This document shows, piece by piece, positions 43,291 to 50,962 of a stretch of DNA of 50,962 nt. Below the pieces are notes generated by a model. It saw only the letters and a list, made by a program, of their open reading frames with translations. It searched no databases and was not told where the DNA came from. Both the position numbers and the translations under genes were made by a program. How positions within the stretch are numbered: the first letter of the stretch is position 1; the number at the start of each line of letters is the position of its first letter. This stretch comes from CAZSNT01 sp964607765 (GTDB lineage: Bacteria > Verrucomicrobiota > Lentisphaeria > Oligosphaerales > JABHEG01), in contig CAZSNT010000059.1 of assembly GCA_964607765.1 (NCBI GenBank), forward strand, positions 1-50,962, read 5' to 3'.

Positions 43291-44202
43291 ATGCCACAGG
43301 CACGTGAAATCAAGCGGCGGATTTCCTCCGTCGAGAGTACGAAGCAGATCACGCGCGCGATGAAGATGATCGCCGCCGCGAAGCTGCAGCGTGCAGAGAG
43401 CGCCATGCTGGCCATGCGTCCTTACGCCGGGTATATCCTGGAGACGATCGACCATCTTGCCTATGAGCTTTTCGGCGACGAGCATCCGCTGTTCCTGGCT
43501 CGGCCCGAGAAGCGCGTGGCGACCATCGTGATTGCGGGTGACCGAGGTCTGTGCGGTGGCTTCAACACAAGTATCGTACGCGAGGCCCTGCAGCACGTGG
43601 CCTCCCTTCCGGACGCGGCGCACAGCGTGTGGTCTATCGGTAAGCGGGCAACCCTGGCGCTGCGCAAAGTGGACGGCATCTCGATCAGCAGCTCGTACGA
43701 GGGCGTGTTCGACACGCTGTCCTACGGCCTCGCGAACGAGATCTGCGAACAGCTTGTGGACCAGTTCATGCGCGAGCGGATCGATGCCGCTTACATCGTC
43801 TACAACGCCTTCGAGACAGTCATAACGCCCCGGCCGACGGTGGCGTGCGTGCTGCCCGTGGACTTCGCGGAGATTCTCGAGGCCAGGCGTCGACGCGAGC
43901 GCGAGGCAGCGGCCGATGAAGGCGGCAAGGCGCCCGTTCGTCCGCTCTGGGAGCTCGAGCCCGATCCGGAAACGGTTATGCAACGGCTCATCTCGCACCT
44001 GATTGCGACACACGTGTTCCAGGGCACGCTGGAGAGCTACGCAGCCGAATTGGCCGCGCGCATGACGGCCATGGACAATGCGACGAAGAACGCCGAAGAC
44101 ATGATCACGACGTTGACCATGGCTTTCAACCGCGCGCGACAGGCAGGGATCACCTCGGAGCTGCTCGACATCGTCGGCGGCGCCGAGAGTCTGAAACAGT
44201 AG
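43291..44202 (+). CDS. atpG: ATP synthase subunit gamma
   Basis: The 303-residue protein has the central-shaft helices of gamma: N-terminal AREIKRRISSVESTKQITRAMKMIAAAKLQ and C-terminal MDNATKNAEDMITTLTMAFN followed by ITSELLDIVGGAE. The Rossmann-like middle contains DRGLCGGFN. A charged loop of about 35 residues around 195-230 (EARRRREREAA onwards) is longer than in E. coli. A good ribosome binding site (AAAGGA) lies upstream. Confidence 0.95.
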   Translation: MPQAREIKRRISSVESTKQITRAMKMIAAAKLQRAESAMLAMRPYAGYILETIDHLAYELFGDEHPLFLARPEKRVATIVIAGDRGLCGGFNTSIVREALQHVASLPDAAHSVWSIGKRATLALRKVDGISISSSYEGVFDTLSYGLANEICEQLVDQFMRERIDAAYIVYNAFETVITPRPTVACVLPVDFAEILEARRRREREAAADEGGKAPVRPLWELEPDPETVMQRLISHLIATHVFQGTLESYAAELAARMTAMDNATKNAEDMITTLTMAFNRARQAGITSELLDIVGGAESLKQ

Positions 44203-44245
44203 GTTCCGAATCAGTGATTGACGCAGACCAAGTGCGGAGGCCGAT

Positions 44246-45664
44246 ATGACTCAGGTAGCCGAAACCCGGGAACCCGGGCGCATCAGGCAGATCATCGGGC
44301 CGGTGGTTGACGTGGAGTTCAGCGTCGAAGCGCTGCCGGACATCAACGCTGCGCTGAGCATTGTGCACGAGGAGAAGGGGATCGACCTGACCGTCGAGGT
44401 GGCGCAGCACCTGGGCGAGAACATGGTCCGTTGCGTAGCCATGTCCAGTACCGAGGGACTGCAGCGCGGCATGCTCGTGGCGAACACCGGGCATCCCATC
44501 ATGGCCCCGGTCGGTGAAGGGACGCTGAGCCGCATCATCAACGTTGTGGGCCAGCCCATCGACGAGCGAGGCCCGGTCGACGCGACCGATCATCAGCCGA
44601 TCCACAAGCCCGCGCCGCCGTTTGCGCAGCAGGAAACGGCGCGCGAGACGCTCGAGACGGGAATCAAGGTGATTGATCTGCTGCAGCCTCTTCCCAAAGG
44701 GGGCAAGATCGGGCTGTTCGGCGGGGCAGGTGTCGGCAAGACGGTCGTGATGAAGGAGCTGATTGCCTCCATCGCCCGAGAACACGGCGGCTGCTCAGTT
44801 GTGGCCGGTGTGGGCGAGAGAACGCGGGAAGGCAATGACCTGTGGCTCGAAATGCAGGAAGCCGGCGTTCTGGACAAGACCGCCCTGATCTACGGGCAGA
44901 TGAACGAGCCGCCCGGCGCGCGGCTGCGCGTTGCGCTGACGGCCATGACAGTGGCTGAGTACTTCCGTGACGTTAAGGGCATGGACGTGCTGCTGTTCAT
45001 CGACAACATCTTCCGCTTCGTTCAGGCCGGTTCGGAAGTCTCAGCGCTCCTTGGCAGGATGCCCAGTGCTGTGGGGTACCAGCCCACGCTCGCTACCGAG
45101 ATGGGGGCGCTGCAGGAGCGCATCACCTCCACCAAGGCCGGGTCCATTACATCAATCCAGGCCATCTATGTGCCGGCCGACGACTACACCGACCCCGCGC
45201 CTGCAACCTGTTTTGCGCACCTGGACGCTGTCACCGCGCTCTCCCGGCAGATAGCCAGCCTCGGCATCTACCCGGCCGTGGATCCGCTCGAGTCGACCAG
45301 CACGAATCTGGACCCCACCGTGGTCGGCGAACGCCACTACGCCGTAGCCACCAAGGTCAAGGAGGTCCTGCAGCGGTACAAAGACCTGCAGGACATCATC
45401 GCCATCCTCGGCATGGACGAGCTGTCGGACGCGGATAAGCTGACTGTGGCCCGGGCCCGGCGGGTGCAGCGGTTCCTGTCCCAGCCGTTTTTCGTGGCGG
45501 AACCGTTTACCGGCGTGCCCGGGCGTTACGTGCCCGTGGCGGAGACCGTGGCGTCGTTCGAAGAGATCATCGAGGGCAAATGCGACGAGCTGCCTGAACA
45601 AGCGTTCCTCTACGTCGGTAACATGGATGAGGTCCGCGCCAAGGCGGACAAAATGAAACAGTGA
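44246..45664 (+). CDS. atpD: ATP synthase subunit beta (catalytic)
   Basis: The 472-residue protein has the normal length and all catalytic motifs: Walker A GGAGVGKT at 159-166, GERTREGND at about 190-198 and the DELSEED-like region, here DELSDAD, in ILGMDELSDADKLTV. It hydrolyses or makes ATP at the alpha/beta interfaces of F1. There are no insertions. It lies 43 bases after atpG. Confidence 0.97.
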   Translation: MTQVAETREPGRIRQIIGPVVDVEFSVEALPDINAALSIVHEEKGIDLTVEVAQHLGENMVRCVAMSSTEGLQRGMLVANTGHPIMAPVGEGTLSRIINVVGQPIDERGPVDATDHQPIHKPAPPFAQQETARETLETGIKVIDLLQPLPKGGKIGLFGGAGVGKTVVMKELIASIAREHGGCSVVAGVGERTREGNDLWLEMQEAGVLDKTALIYGQMNEPPGARLRVALTAMTVAEYFRDVKGMDVLLFIDNIFRFVQAGSEVSALLGRMPSAVGYQPTLATEMGALQERITSTKAGSITSIQAIYVPADDYTDPAPATCFAHLDAVTALSRQIASLGIYPAVDPLESTSTNLDPTVVGERHYAVATKVKEVLQRYKDLQDIIAILGMDELSDADKLTVARARRVQRFLSQPFFVAEPFTGVPGRYVPVAETVASFEEIIEGKCDELPEQAFLYVGNMDEVRAKADKMKQ

Positions 45665-45681
45665 AGCGCGAGGGCGGAAGC

Positions 45682-45969
45682 GTGTCCGGCACAGACAGAC
45701 AGTCGAGCTACGAACTGACGATCCTGACCCCGAAAGGGGAAGTGTTCTCCGGTCAGGTCAGCAGTGCACTTCTGTCCACTGCAGCGGGCATGATCGAGGT
45801 GCTTCCCGGGCACGAGCCGCTGCTGTCGCTGCTGAAGGAGGGGGTCGTCGCCGTCCAGGAGCACGGCGCGTCGAGCGAAACGCGATTTTCTCTCGACGGT
45901 GGGTTCCTGCAGGTCGGCTTGGAGAGAACGCTCATCCTGGCTGATGCCGCCGGACGGGCCGAGTCGTGA
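45682..45969 (+). CDS. atpC: ATP synthase subunit epsilon, short form without C-terminal helices
   Basis: The protein of about 95 residues covers only the N-terminal beta-sandwich of epsilon (YELTILTPKGEVFSGQVS onwards, with GMIEVLPGHEPLLSLL) and stops after LILADAAGR. Family members usually have 130-140 residues. The missing part is the two-helix C-terminal domain that can insert into F1 and inhibit ATP hydrolysis. I prefer the GTG at 45682, which has GAGG about 10 bases upstream; an alternative GTG at 45661 overlaps the atpD stop and adds 7 residues. Confidence 0.88.
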   Translation: MSGTDRQSSYELTILTPKGEVFSGQVSSALLSTAAGMIEVLPGHEPLLSLLKEGVVAVQEHGASSETRFSLDGGFLQVGLERTLILADAAGRAES

Positions 45970-46031
45970 GCCTTCTGCCGCACTCGAGCCGCCGGTACTC
46001 GATCACGACATGAACGAACAGGAAGAACACG

Positions 46032-46982
46032 ATGAAAACTGATTTCCTGCCGGAGAAAATCCGCACGGCCCTGGATGCTGCCGCGGACGAGATGACGCCC
46101 ATCGCCGCCATCCGCATGAACGGGGCTCCCGACGGCGAGTCGGGGGAGTGCTACGTGGTGGTTTTCGAGACGGAGCTCAGAGTGTTCTCGCGGCGGCTCG
46201 GAGAGAACGATTCCACTGAGATGCGTCTCGCCTTTGCTGACGACATCCTCCTGCTCTCGCTGCAGAAGGAGAGGTTCGACGACCTGCTTGTGCTGACTCT
46301 GCCGGACCGCGTGCTCACGCTGAACTACCCCAGCTACGAGCAGGAGAACATCGCACGCATCATGGCGCTCTGGGAGCCTGTTCGCCCCGCGCCTGCCGCC
46401 AGCCCCGGCGCCGTTGCGGAGTCCGCAGAACCCGGCGGCGACGAGAGCGCCGTCTCCGCGCCTGCCGCCAGCCCGGTCGCCGTTGCGGAGTCCGCAGAGC
46501 CCGGTGGCGACGAGCACGTCGTTTCCGGACCGGAATCGGCTGACTCCCAGGACACGCGGAAGATGGCGGCCGCCCCGGCGCCGTTCGAGCTGTTCCTGGC
46601 GGCGCTGATGTATGCCTCGGCCGTGGACAACGACGAGAATCGCCTCGAGCGAGCGTATGTGCGGCACGCTGCCACGGGCAATGCGGAAGCGTTGGAGGCG
46701 GGCAAGCGTTTCTACTCGACCCACTCAACGGCGGAGTTCCTCGCCGCGGCCGCGAAGTCACTGAACCGTCAGCAGAGGCTGTGTGTTGCCGCCAATTGCA
46801 TTGAGCTGCTCATGGTCGACGGCGTATTGGCCAGTGCTGAACAGCAGTTTATCGGCGAGTTGGGAGCCGGCCTCGATATCTCCGGCAACGATCTGCGCGC
46901 CATTTACGATATCCTGCTGCTCAAGAACGCCACCTCGGTATTGGCCGGCCGCGCCGAACCGCAGAGCGCCGAGGCGTCGTAG
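46032..46982 (+). CDS. TerB-like protein with PH-like N-terminal domain
   Basis: The 316-residue soluble protein has three parts. Residues 1-115 form a strand-rich PH/YokE-like domain (ECYVVVFETELRVFS, DDILLLSLQKERFDDLLVL). Residues 117-170 are an Ala/Pro/Glu linker with a duplicated 23-residue unit. Residues 175-300 are helical and resemble TerB (LFLAALMYASAVDNDENRLE, then ELLMVDGVLASAEQQFIGEL), including the Asp/Glu pairs expected for metal binding in TerB domains. It lies 62 bases after atpC on the same strand and may be the last gene of that transcript. TerB domains occur in tellurite-resistance and stress proteins with unclear chemistry. A role in the ATP synthase is not established. Confidence 0.6.
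   Translation: MKTDFLPEKIRTALDAAADEMTPIAAIRMNGAPDGESGECYVVVFETELRVFSRRLGENDSTEMRLAFADDILLLSLQKERFDDLLVLTLPDRVLTLNYPSYEQENIARIMALWEPVRPAPAASPGAVAESAEPGGDESAVSAPAASPVAVAESAEPGGDEHVVSGPESADSQDTRKMAAAPAPFELFLAALMYASAVDNDENRLERAYVRHAATGNAEALEAGKRFYSTHSTAEFLAAAAKSLNRQQRLCVAANCIELLMVDGVLASAEQQFIGELGAGLDISGNDLRAIYDILLLKNATSVLAGRAEPQSAEAS
46389..46526 (+). repeat. 69-base in-frame tandem duplication
   Basis: Two near-identical 69-base units (46389-46457 and 46458-46526) encode a duplicated Ala/Pro/Glu-rich linker (AASPGAVAESAEPGGDE and AASPVAVAESAEPGGDE) in the TerB-like gene. Length-neutral reading frame and few differences suggest a recent duplication. Confidence 0.9.
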
Positions 46983-47075
46983 GAGCCGGTGCGCCGGTCG
47001 GAGGCGATGTCCGGCCTCACGCGGGGGATCCGGTTCGTCGCGGGCCCGTTCGGGGCGACTGTCGCGCGTCTCCTC

Positions 47076-47810
47076 TCAGCGCGGCGTGACCAGTCGTCGC
47101 CCGCGGAGCCTGAGACGCCAGACTCCCAGGAGCGCCTCTGCCGCGATTCTCATGCTCATCTTGGACTCGCCGTCCCGGCGCAGGTCGAACTGTATGGGCA
47201 CTTCCCGGATCTGGGCGCCGAGCAGGTGGGCACGGTAGTCCATCTCGATCTGAAACCCGAAGCCGTGCAGGAGCAGATCGGTGCGGATCACATCGGTCAG
47301 CAGGTCTGCCGCCCAGCACTTGAAGCCGGTGGTCGCATCCCGCACGGGCAGGCCCAGAACCCGGGACGCGTAGCGCGACCCCATGCTGCTCAACCACAGC
47401 CTGCGGGGGCTCAGACCCTCAGACGTGCCGCCCGGCACATACCGCGAACCGATCGCCAGGTCGGCCTCCCCTTGCACCGCTGCAACCAGGTCGGGGACCT
47501 GCTCGGGCCGGTGCGAGAAATCGGCGTCCATCTGCACGATGGGATCAAACCCGTCCGCGAGCAGTGTACGGAACCCGTCGATGTACGCCGGGCCCAGGCC
47601 TTGCTTCTCAGCCCGCACCTTGAGCCGGACGTAGGGCCGTGTCTCGGCAGCTTGCCGGACGACCCCGGCCGTATCGTCCGGCGACGAGTCGTCGACCACG
47701 AGAATGGTCGCCTCGGGCAGGTGGCGATGCACGGCCTCTGCCACCGCGATGATGTTGTCGCGCTCGTTGTAGGTGGGCACAACAACCCCGGCCCTCGTGG
47801 TCATTATCAT
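47076..47810 (-). CDS. polyprenol-phosphate mannose synthase-like glycosyltransferase (GT2)
   Basis: The 244-residue protein is a GT-A fold transferase with GVVVPTYNERDNI at the N terminus, LVVDDSSPDDTA, the metal-binding MDADFSHRPE and GSRYVPGG, then DATTGFKCW. This matches dolichol/polyprenol-phosphate mannosyltransferases, which load a sugar onto a polyprenyl phosphate. There is no membrane helix, as in the soluble DPM1-type class. It follows a GT39-type membrane transferase gene by 42 bases, so it probably makes that enzyme's lipid-linked donor. The start could also be the ATG two codons downstream (47804). Confidence 0.88.
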   Translation of the reverse strand: MIMTTRAGVVVPTYNERDNIIAVAEAVHRHLPEATILVVDDSSPDDTAGVVRQAAETRPYVRLKVRAEKQGLGPAYIDGFRTLLADGFDPIVQMDADFSHRPEQVPDLVAAVQGEADLAIGSRYVPGGTSEGLSPRRLWLSSMGSRYASRVLGLPVRDATTGFKCWAADLLTDVIRTDLLLHGFGFQIEMDYRAHLLGAQIREVPIQFDLRRDGESKMSMRIAAEALLGVWRLRLRGRRLVTPR

Positions 47811-47852
47811 TGTCTGCGCGATCCTCTGCTGTTGTGCCGGATACGGGTTCTG

Positions 47853-49475
47853 CTACGGCGCAGCCCGTTCAGACTGCACCTCTCCCACGCCGTCCTGCGA
47901 GTCGGCTGGCGCCGGCGGTGCCGCGGCGCGCTCGTAGACGCTGACTTTGATATACTCCATGTGCGTGCCGTCGACCAGCCGGTAGCGCTCGGCCAGGCGT
48001 TCGCTTAGTGTCAGCCCCTGCTCGGCCCACGGATTGCGCACCAGGAACAGGCGTCCGCCGCGCGCCGCCAGCTCACGTTCCGTCAACGCCAGGATCTCTT
48101 CGAGGGAGCGCGGTTCACGCTCCAGCGCTTCGTTGTGCCCGCGGCGGTTGGCGAGCGTGCGCGAGGGAAATCCCAACTGGTGCGGCAGATCGCCCAGGTA
48201 ATAGGAGAGCGTAACGCCGGCCCAATGCGGGGCGAAGATGATCACATCCTGCCGCTGCATGCGCTTGGCGATGAAGTCCGCAATGTCCCGGTCAGTTGCC
48301 CTGGTCATGCCGGTGAAGTGCCACGACAGAGCCAGCACGGAGGCCGTGCCCAGGGCCACCAGCACTGCTGCCTGCACACTCCGCCGCCTCAGACGCGCAA
48401 TGCCGCAGCCGAGAACAATGGGGACCGCCGGCCAGACTGCAGCCGAGTAGCGGTAGGGCAGGTATATGGGTTTGAGTATGGAGATCAGCATGGGCACGGC
48501 GAGTGTGATCGTGCCGTAGCAGAACAGGATCGCGCCAGCCGAGCCGCCGACAACGCGTGCGCGCCACCGCCCGTCCGTGCGCCGCACCGACAGGAAACAG
48601 GCGCCGATGCACAGGACCAGCACGGGCAGGATCAGCCACAGGACCACGCCGTTGATGCCGAACATGTGGATGCTGGTAAGCCACGCGAACGTCTCCCAGA
48701 CATACGTCGGCTGCAGTGGGTGAAGCCAGCCGCCACGGATCGCCGTGCCGCGTACCTGGTGTTTCAGAGCAAACAGCAGCCAAGGCAGGTAGAGCACGCC
48801 GACTGCTGCCGCCGCGGCCAGGAATGACTTCAGCGTGCCACGCTCCCCCCGGCAGGCCCGCGCTCCAACGTACCCCGCACCCGACAGAGCGATGAACACA
48901 CCGTAGTTGTGCGTGTAGAGCGCCAGGCTCGTCCACAGCACGTACAGCGCCCACCACGCAACCCCCCGGGACCGAACCGCTTCGTGCAGGCAGAACACCG
49001 CCAGAATCCCGAACAGCGCCAGCATTGTGTACATGCGCGCTTCCTGGCAGTAATAGACGTGATACTGCGACACAGCGGCCAGGAACAGGCCAAGCACCCC
49101 CACACGGCGATCGAACAGTCGTGCGGCCACAACGTAGATGACCGGCAACGTAGCCACACCCACTGTCGCAGCGAATGATCGGGCGGCTGCTGCGGTGTCC
49201 CCGAACAGCGCCAGCCAGCCGCGCATGCACAGATAGAATAGCGGCGGCGAAGCGTCGGCTGTCAGCTCGACCCAAATGTCGGCGAAGCTGCGGCCGGCGA
49301 TGCGCATGCCGTTCACTTCGTCGTACCAGAGCGATTGCATGCCCAACGCGTAGAAACGCAGCGCGGCTCCGACGAGAATCAGAACCGCGACGAGCACCCC
49401 AACCAGGCGCGGATCGTCACGCAGGACACGCGTCAGGCGATCGGCTCCCGTATTGGGGTGCAATGGCTCAGGCAT
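47853..49475 (-). CDS. polytopic GT39/ArnT-like glycosyltransferase
   Basis: The 540-residue membrane protein has about ten helices. The first outside loop contains LWYDEV, the acidic motif seen in polyprenyl-phosphate-dependent GT-C transferases (GT39/GT83), and later ASPPLFYLCMRGWLALFG. The C-terminal 150 residues form a soluble domain. It would take a sugar from polyprenyl phosphate, made by the adjacent GT2, and transfer it to protein or glycolipid at the outer side of the inner membrane. Its start overlaps the end of the HD gene by 8 bases. Confidence 0.82.
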   Translation of the reverse strand: MPEPLHPNTGADRLTRVLRDDPRLVGVLVAVLILVGAALRFYALGMQSLWYDEVNGMRIAGRSFADIWVELTADASPPLFYLCMRGWLALFGDTAAAARSFAATVGVATLPVIYVVAARLFDRRVGVLGLFLAAVSQYHVYYCQEARMYTMLALFGILAVFCLHEAVRSRGVAWWALYVLWTSLALYTHNYGVFIALSGAGYVGARACRGERGTLKSFLAAAAAVGVLYLPWLLFALKHQVRGTAIRGGWLHPLQPTYVWETFAWLTSIHMFGINGVVLWLILPVLVLCIGACFLSVRRTDGRWRARVVGGSAGAILFCYGTITLAVPMLISILKPIYLPYRYSAAVWPAVPIVLGCGIARLRRRSVQAAVLVALGTASVLALSWHFTGMTRATDRDIADFIAKRMQRQDVIIFAPHWAGVTLSYYLGDLPHQLGFPSRTLANRRGHNEALEREPRSLEEILALTERELAARGGRLFLVRNPWAEQGLTLSERLAERYRLVDGTHMEYIKVSVYERAAAPPAPADSQDGVGEVQSERAAP

Positions 49476-50769
49476 GGGTGGATGTCTTCGCCTGGGACAG
49501 GCCCAGATCGGCCTCGAGAAACTCCATGATGGCAGAGCTGTGCGACGCTACGGCTTCGCGCTGGTCCGGCGGCGCGATGATGCGGATGGCGAACGTGCGC
49601 AGGTAATCGCCTTCCAGCGACCGCGCGTGATTCCGGTCCTTTTCGAACAGCCAGAAACTTGCCTCCTTCTCGCGGGACAGGATTCGCACGTCCCGCGGCA
49701 CCAGCTTTTCGAAGTAAGGCATGGCGGCGAACAGAACAGTGCCGGCTGGCAGGTCGAGCAGGGCCGCGAGCGCGTTCTCCAGCTCCAGCAGACGCTCGCA
49801 GCAGGAGTACCGTTCGCTGAAAACACGGATCTTCTCCCGCGACCACTCCCGCACCTTGATGCCCTTGCCGGAACGACGCTCGACAAAACCGTAACCGACC
49901 GGTCGGATCACCAGGACGCTGCGGTGGAAACTGCGGTCCTCGAACGTCGAGACCAGCGATCTCGCCAACGCGCTCTGACCCCCTTTCAGCCAGAAGACCA
50001 ACTCGTCATCCGTCATGTCCCAAAGCTGATCGGCAGTCGCTGTGCCTTGGGCGAGCTCCTCTTGGACCGCGCGCTGAAACAGCCGTTGTATCGACAGAGC
50101 GGTCTTGTTCAGATATCCATGCTGGTGCAGGTAGGAGTAGAACTTCTGCACGCGCTTGATGTCCCCGATGAACTTCTCCTCGATGGCGAGGCTTCCTTCG
50201 TCGAAAGCTGTGTAGTATTGGATTGTCTCCACGTCAGGCATGCCGGTGAAGCCGATGTGCAGGGCGTCCCGACGCAGGTAATCCAGCTTGTCCGTGCCCA
50301 GATTGCGGTCGCTGACCAGCTGGCCCAACGCGTTGTCGCCGCTGAACATCCGGCGGAGCTGAGCGATGTCCAAGCCGCACTGCGACAGTTCGTCAGCCAT
50401 GTCGGCGAGAAGCCCCACGCCCCGCGCTTTGTGATCCCCGCCCGCCACCGGCTCGATCTGGTGGGAGAACGGGCCGTGCCCCACATCGTGCAGCAAGGCG
50501 AAGGCGCACAGATGGCGGGTGGTCTCCTCGGGAACACGGTGCACGTGGCACATGTGCTGAGTCAGGGCAAGCGTGCCGACGGCGTGCTCGAAACGCGTGT
50601 GGACCGCACCCGGGAACACCAGGTAGTTGACACCCAATTGCTTGCGTGCCCGAAGCTTCTGAATGTAAGGGTGGTCAATGATCGGAATCAACCCGGAAAC
50701 ATCCACCGGCGCCGCCGCCGGGACGCAGATGGACTTACCGGGAATGGTGTGCTGGCCGAAGCTGTGCAT
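49468..50769 (-). CDS. HD-superfamily phosphohydrolase (dGTPase/SAMHD1-like)
   Basis: The 433-residue protein has the HD metal site: H62 (VHTRFEHAVG), H94-D95 (LLHDVGHGPFSH) and a later Asp in GTDKLDYLRRDA. The segment FEHAVGTLALTQHM and the C-terminal extension are typical of HD proteins related to dNTP triphosphohydrolases. The substrate is not certain. It starts the minus-strand operon with the two glycosyltransferases; AAGG lies 7 bases before the ATG at 50767-50769. Confidence 0.85.
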   Translation of the reverse strand: MHSFGQHTIPGKSICVPAAAPVDVSGLIPIIDHPYIQKLRARKQLGVNYLVFPGAVHTRFEHAVGTLALTQHMCHVHRVPEETTRHLCAFALLHDVGHGPFSHQIEPVAGGDHKARGVGLLADMADELSQCGLDIAQLRRMFSGDNALGQLVSDRNLGTDKLDYLRRDALHIGFTGMPDVETIQYYTAFDEGSLAIEEKFIGDIKRVQKFYSYLHQHGYLNKTALSIQRLFQRAVQEELAQGTATADQLWDMTDDELVFWLKGGQSALARSLVSTFEDRSFHRSVLVIRPVGYGFVERRSGKGIKVREWSREKIRVFSERYSCCERLLELENALAALLDLPAGTVLFAAMPYFEKLVPRDVRILSREKEASFWLFEKDRNHARSLEGDYLRTFAIRIIAPPDQREAVASHSSAIMEFLEADLGLSQAKTSTHA

Positions 50770-50908
50770 GCGCGTGCCTTGGTTCGCGAAAAGTACCTGG
50801 AAATGACAGGGACAAATACTGTACTCGTGCAGCCTGCCAGACTCAACCGCCTTGCCTCTCTTGGAGTAACCGCTCAGTCTCGTGTGGCATCCGCACCCCC
50901 CCCCGTGG

Positions 50909-50928
50909 CCCGGCTCTCCTGAGCCGGG
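50909..50928. repeat. perfect GC hairpin near the right edge
   Basis: CCCGGCTC (50909-50916) and GAGCCGGG (50921-50928) flank a TCCT loop, after a run of nine C residues at 50896-50904. The stem may be a terminator for a gene outside the window or part of a palindromic repeat. The 193 bases right of the HD gene hold no supported gene. Confidence 0.45.
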
Positions 50929-50962
50929 TCTGGCGTTTGGACATTTGGTTGACTGCCGGTGG

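Noticed and set aside
36204..45969. N-ATPase (second, horizontally moved sodium F-ATPase operon)
   Set aside because: N-ATPase operons begin with beta and epsilon (atpDC) and include AtpR/AtpQ. Here the order is the standard I-B-E-F-H-A-G-D-C type.
1..50962. tRNA, rRNA, CRISPR arrays, complete insertion sequences
   Set aside because: I saw no tRNA-like T-loop/acceptor pairing in the intergenic regions, no regular spaced repeats of CRISPR type and no intact transposase frame.

Overview
The window is GC-rich, densely coded bacterial DNA from an organism with a Gram-negative envelope: it has lipoprotein signals, type IV pilus and type II secretion-like parts, and a periplasmic-type protease. 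A ferredoxin-dependent 2-oxoacid oxidoreductase and a sodium-type ATP synthase c subunit suggest an anaerobic or fermentative life. The mix of giant carboxypeptidase-regulatory repeat proteins, von Willebrand A/DUF4175-type membrane proteins, pseudopilins and GC-rich palindromic repeats resembles the Planctomycetes-Verrucomicrobia-Lentisphaerae-Kiritimatiellota group. That placement is an inference and no marker gene here fixes it.

Layout. 1-5435 (minus): a membrane operon with a coiled-coil DUF4175-like protein and a von Willebrand A protein. 5566-5956: a decayed DUF4143 ATPase remnant. 6045-9749: a very large exported repeat protein, followed by palindromic tandem repeats. 10291-15381: a CpXC zinc-binding protein, two PilT-type ATPases and an exported 5'-nucleotidase-like phosphoesterase. 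15506-18355: vorCBA, converging on a minus-strand polyol dehydrogenase/sugar kinase pair. 20986-23980: aat, diverging from an ECF sigma factor, a putative membrane anti-sigma factor and a PDZ protein. 24205-35663: a GspK-like giant, a DUF2959 lipoprotein, an OlsF-like double acyltransferase, a two-component system, a trypsin-like lipoprotein and two GspG-like pseudopilins. 36204-46982: a complete but remodelled F-type ATP synthase operon ending in a TerB-like gene. 47076-50769 (minus): an HD hydrolase and two polyprenyl-phosphate-linked glycosyltransferases.

The most unusual part is the ATP synthase. Its catalytic genes look normal, but almost every membrane or stator part is altered. There is a three-hairpin c-like subunit with no ion-binding carboxylate in any hairpin. 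Next to it is a one-hairpin c subunit with two carboxylates and a sodium-type site. Subunit a carries a canonical EF-hand-like loop on its outer side. Both b-type stator proteins have an extra N-terminal helix and an outside domain. The alpha subunit has an insertion of about 40 residues, and epsilon lacks its C-terminal helices. Together these point to a hybrid rotor with an elaborated periplasmic face. I know of no description of this combination, but I could not run a database search.
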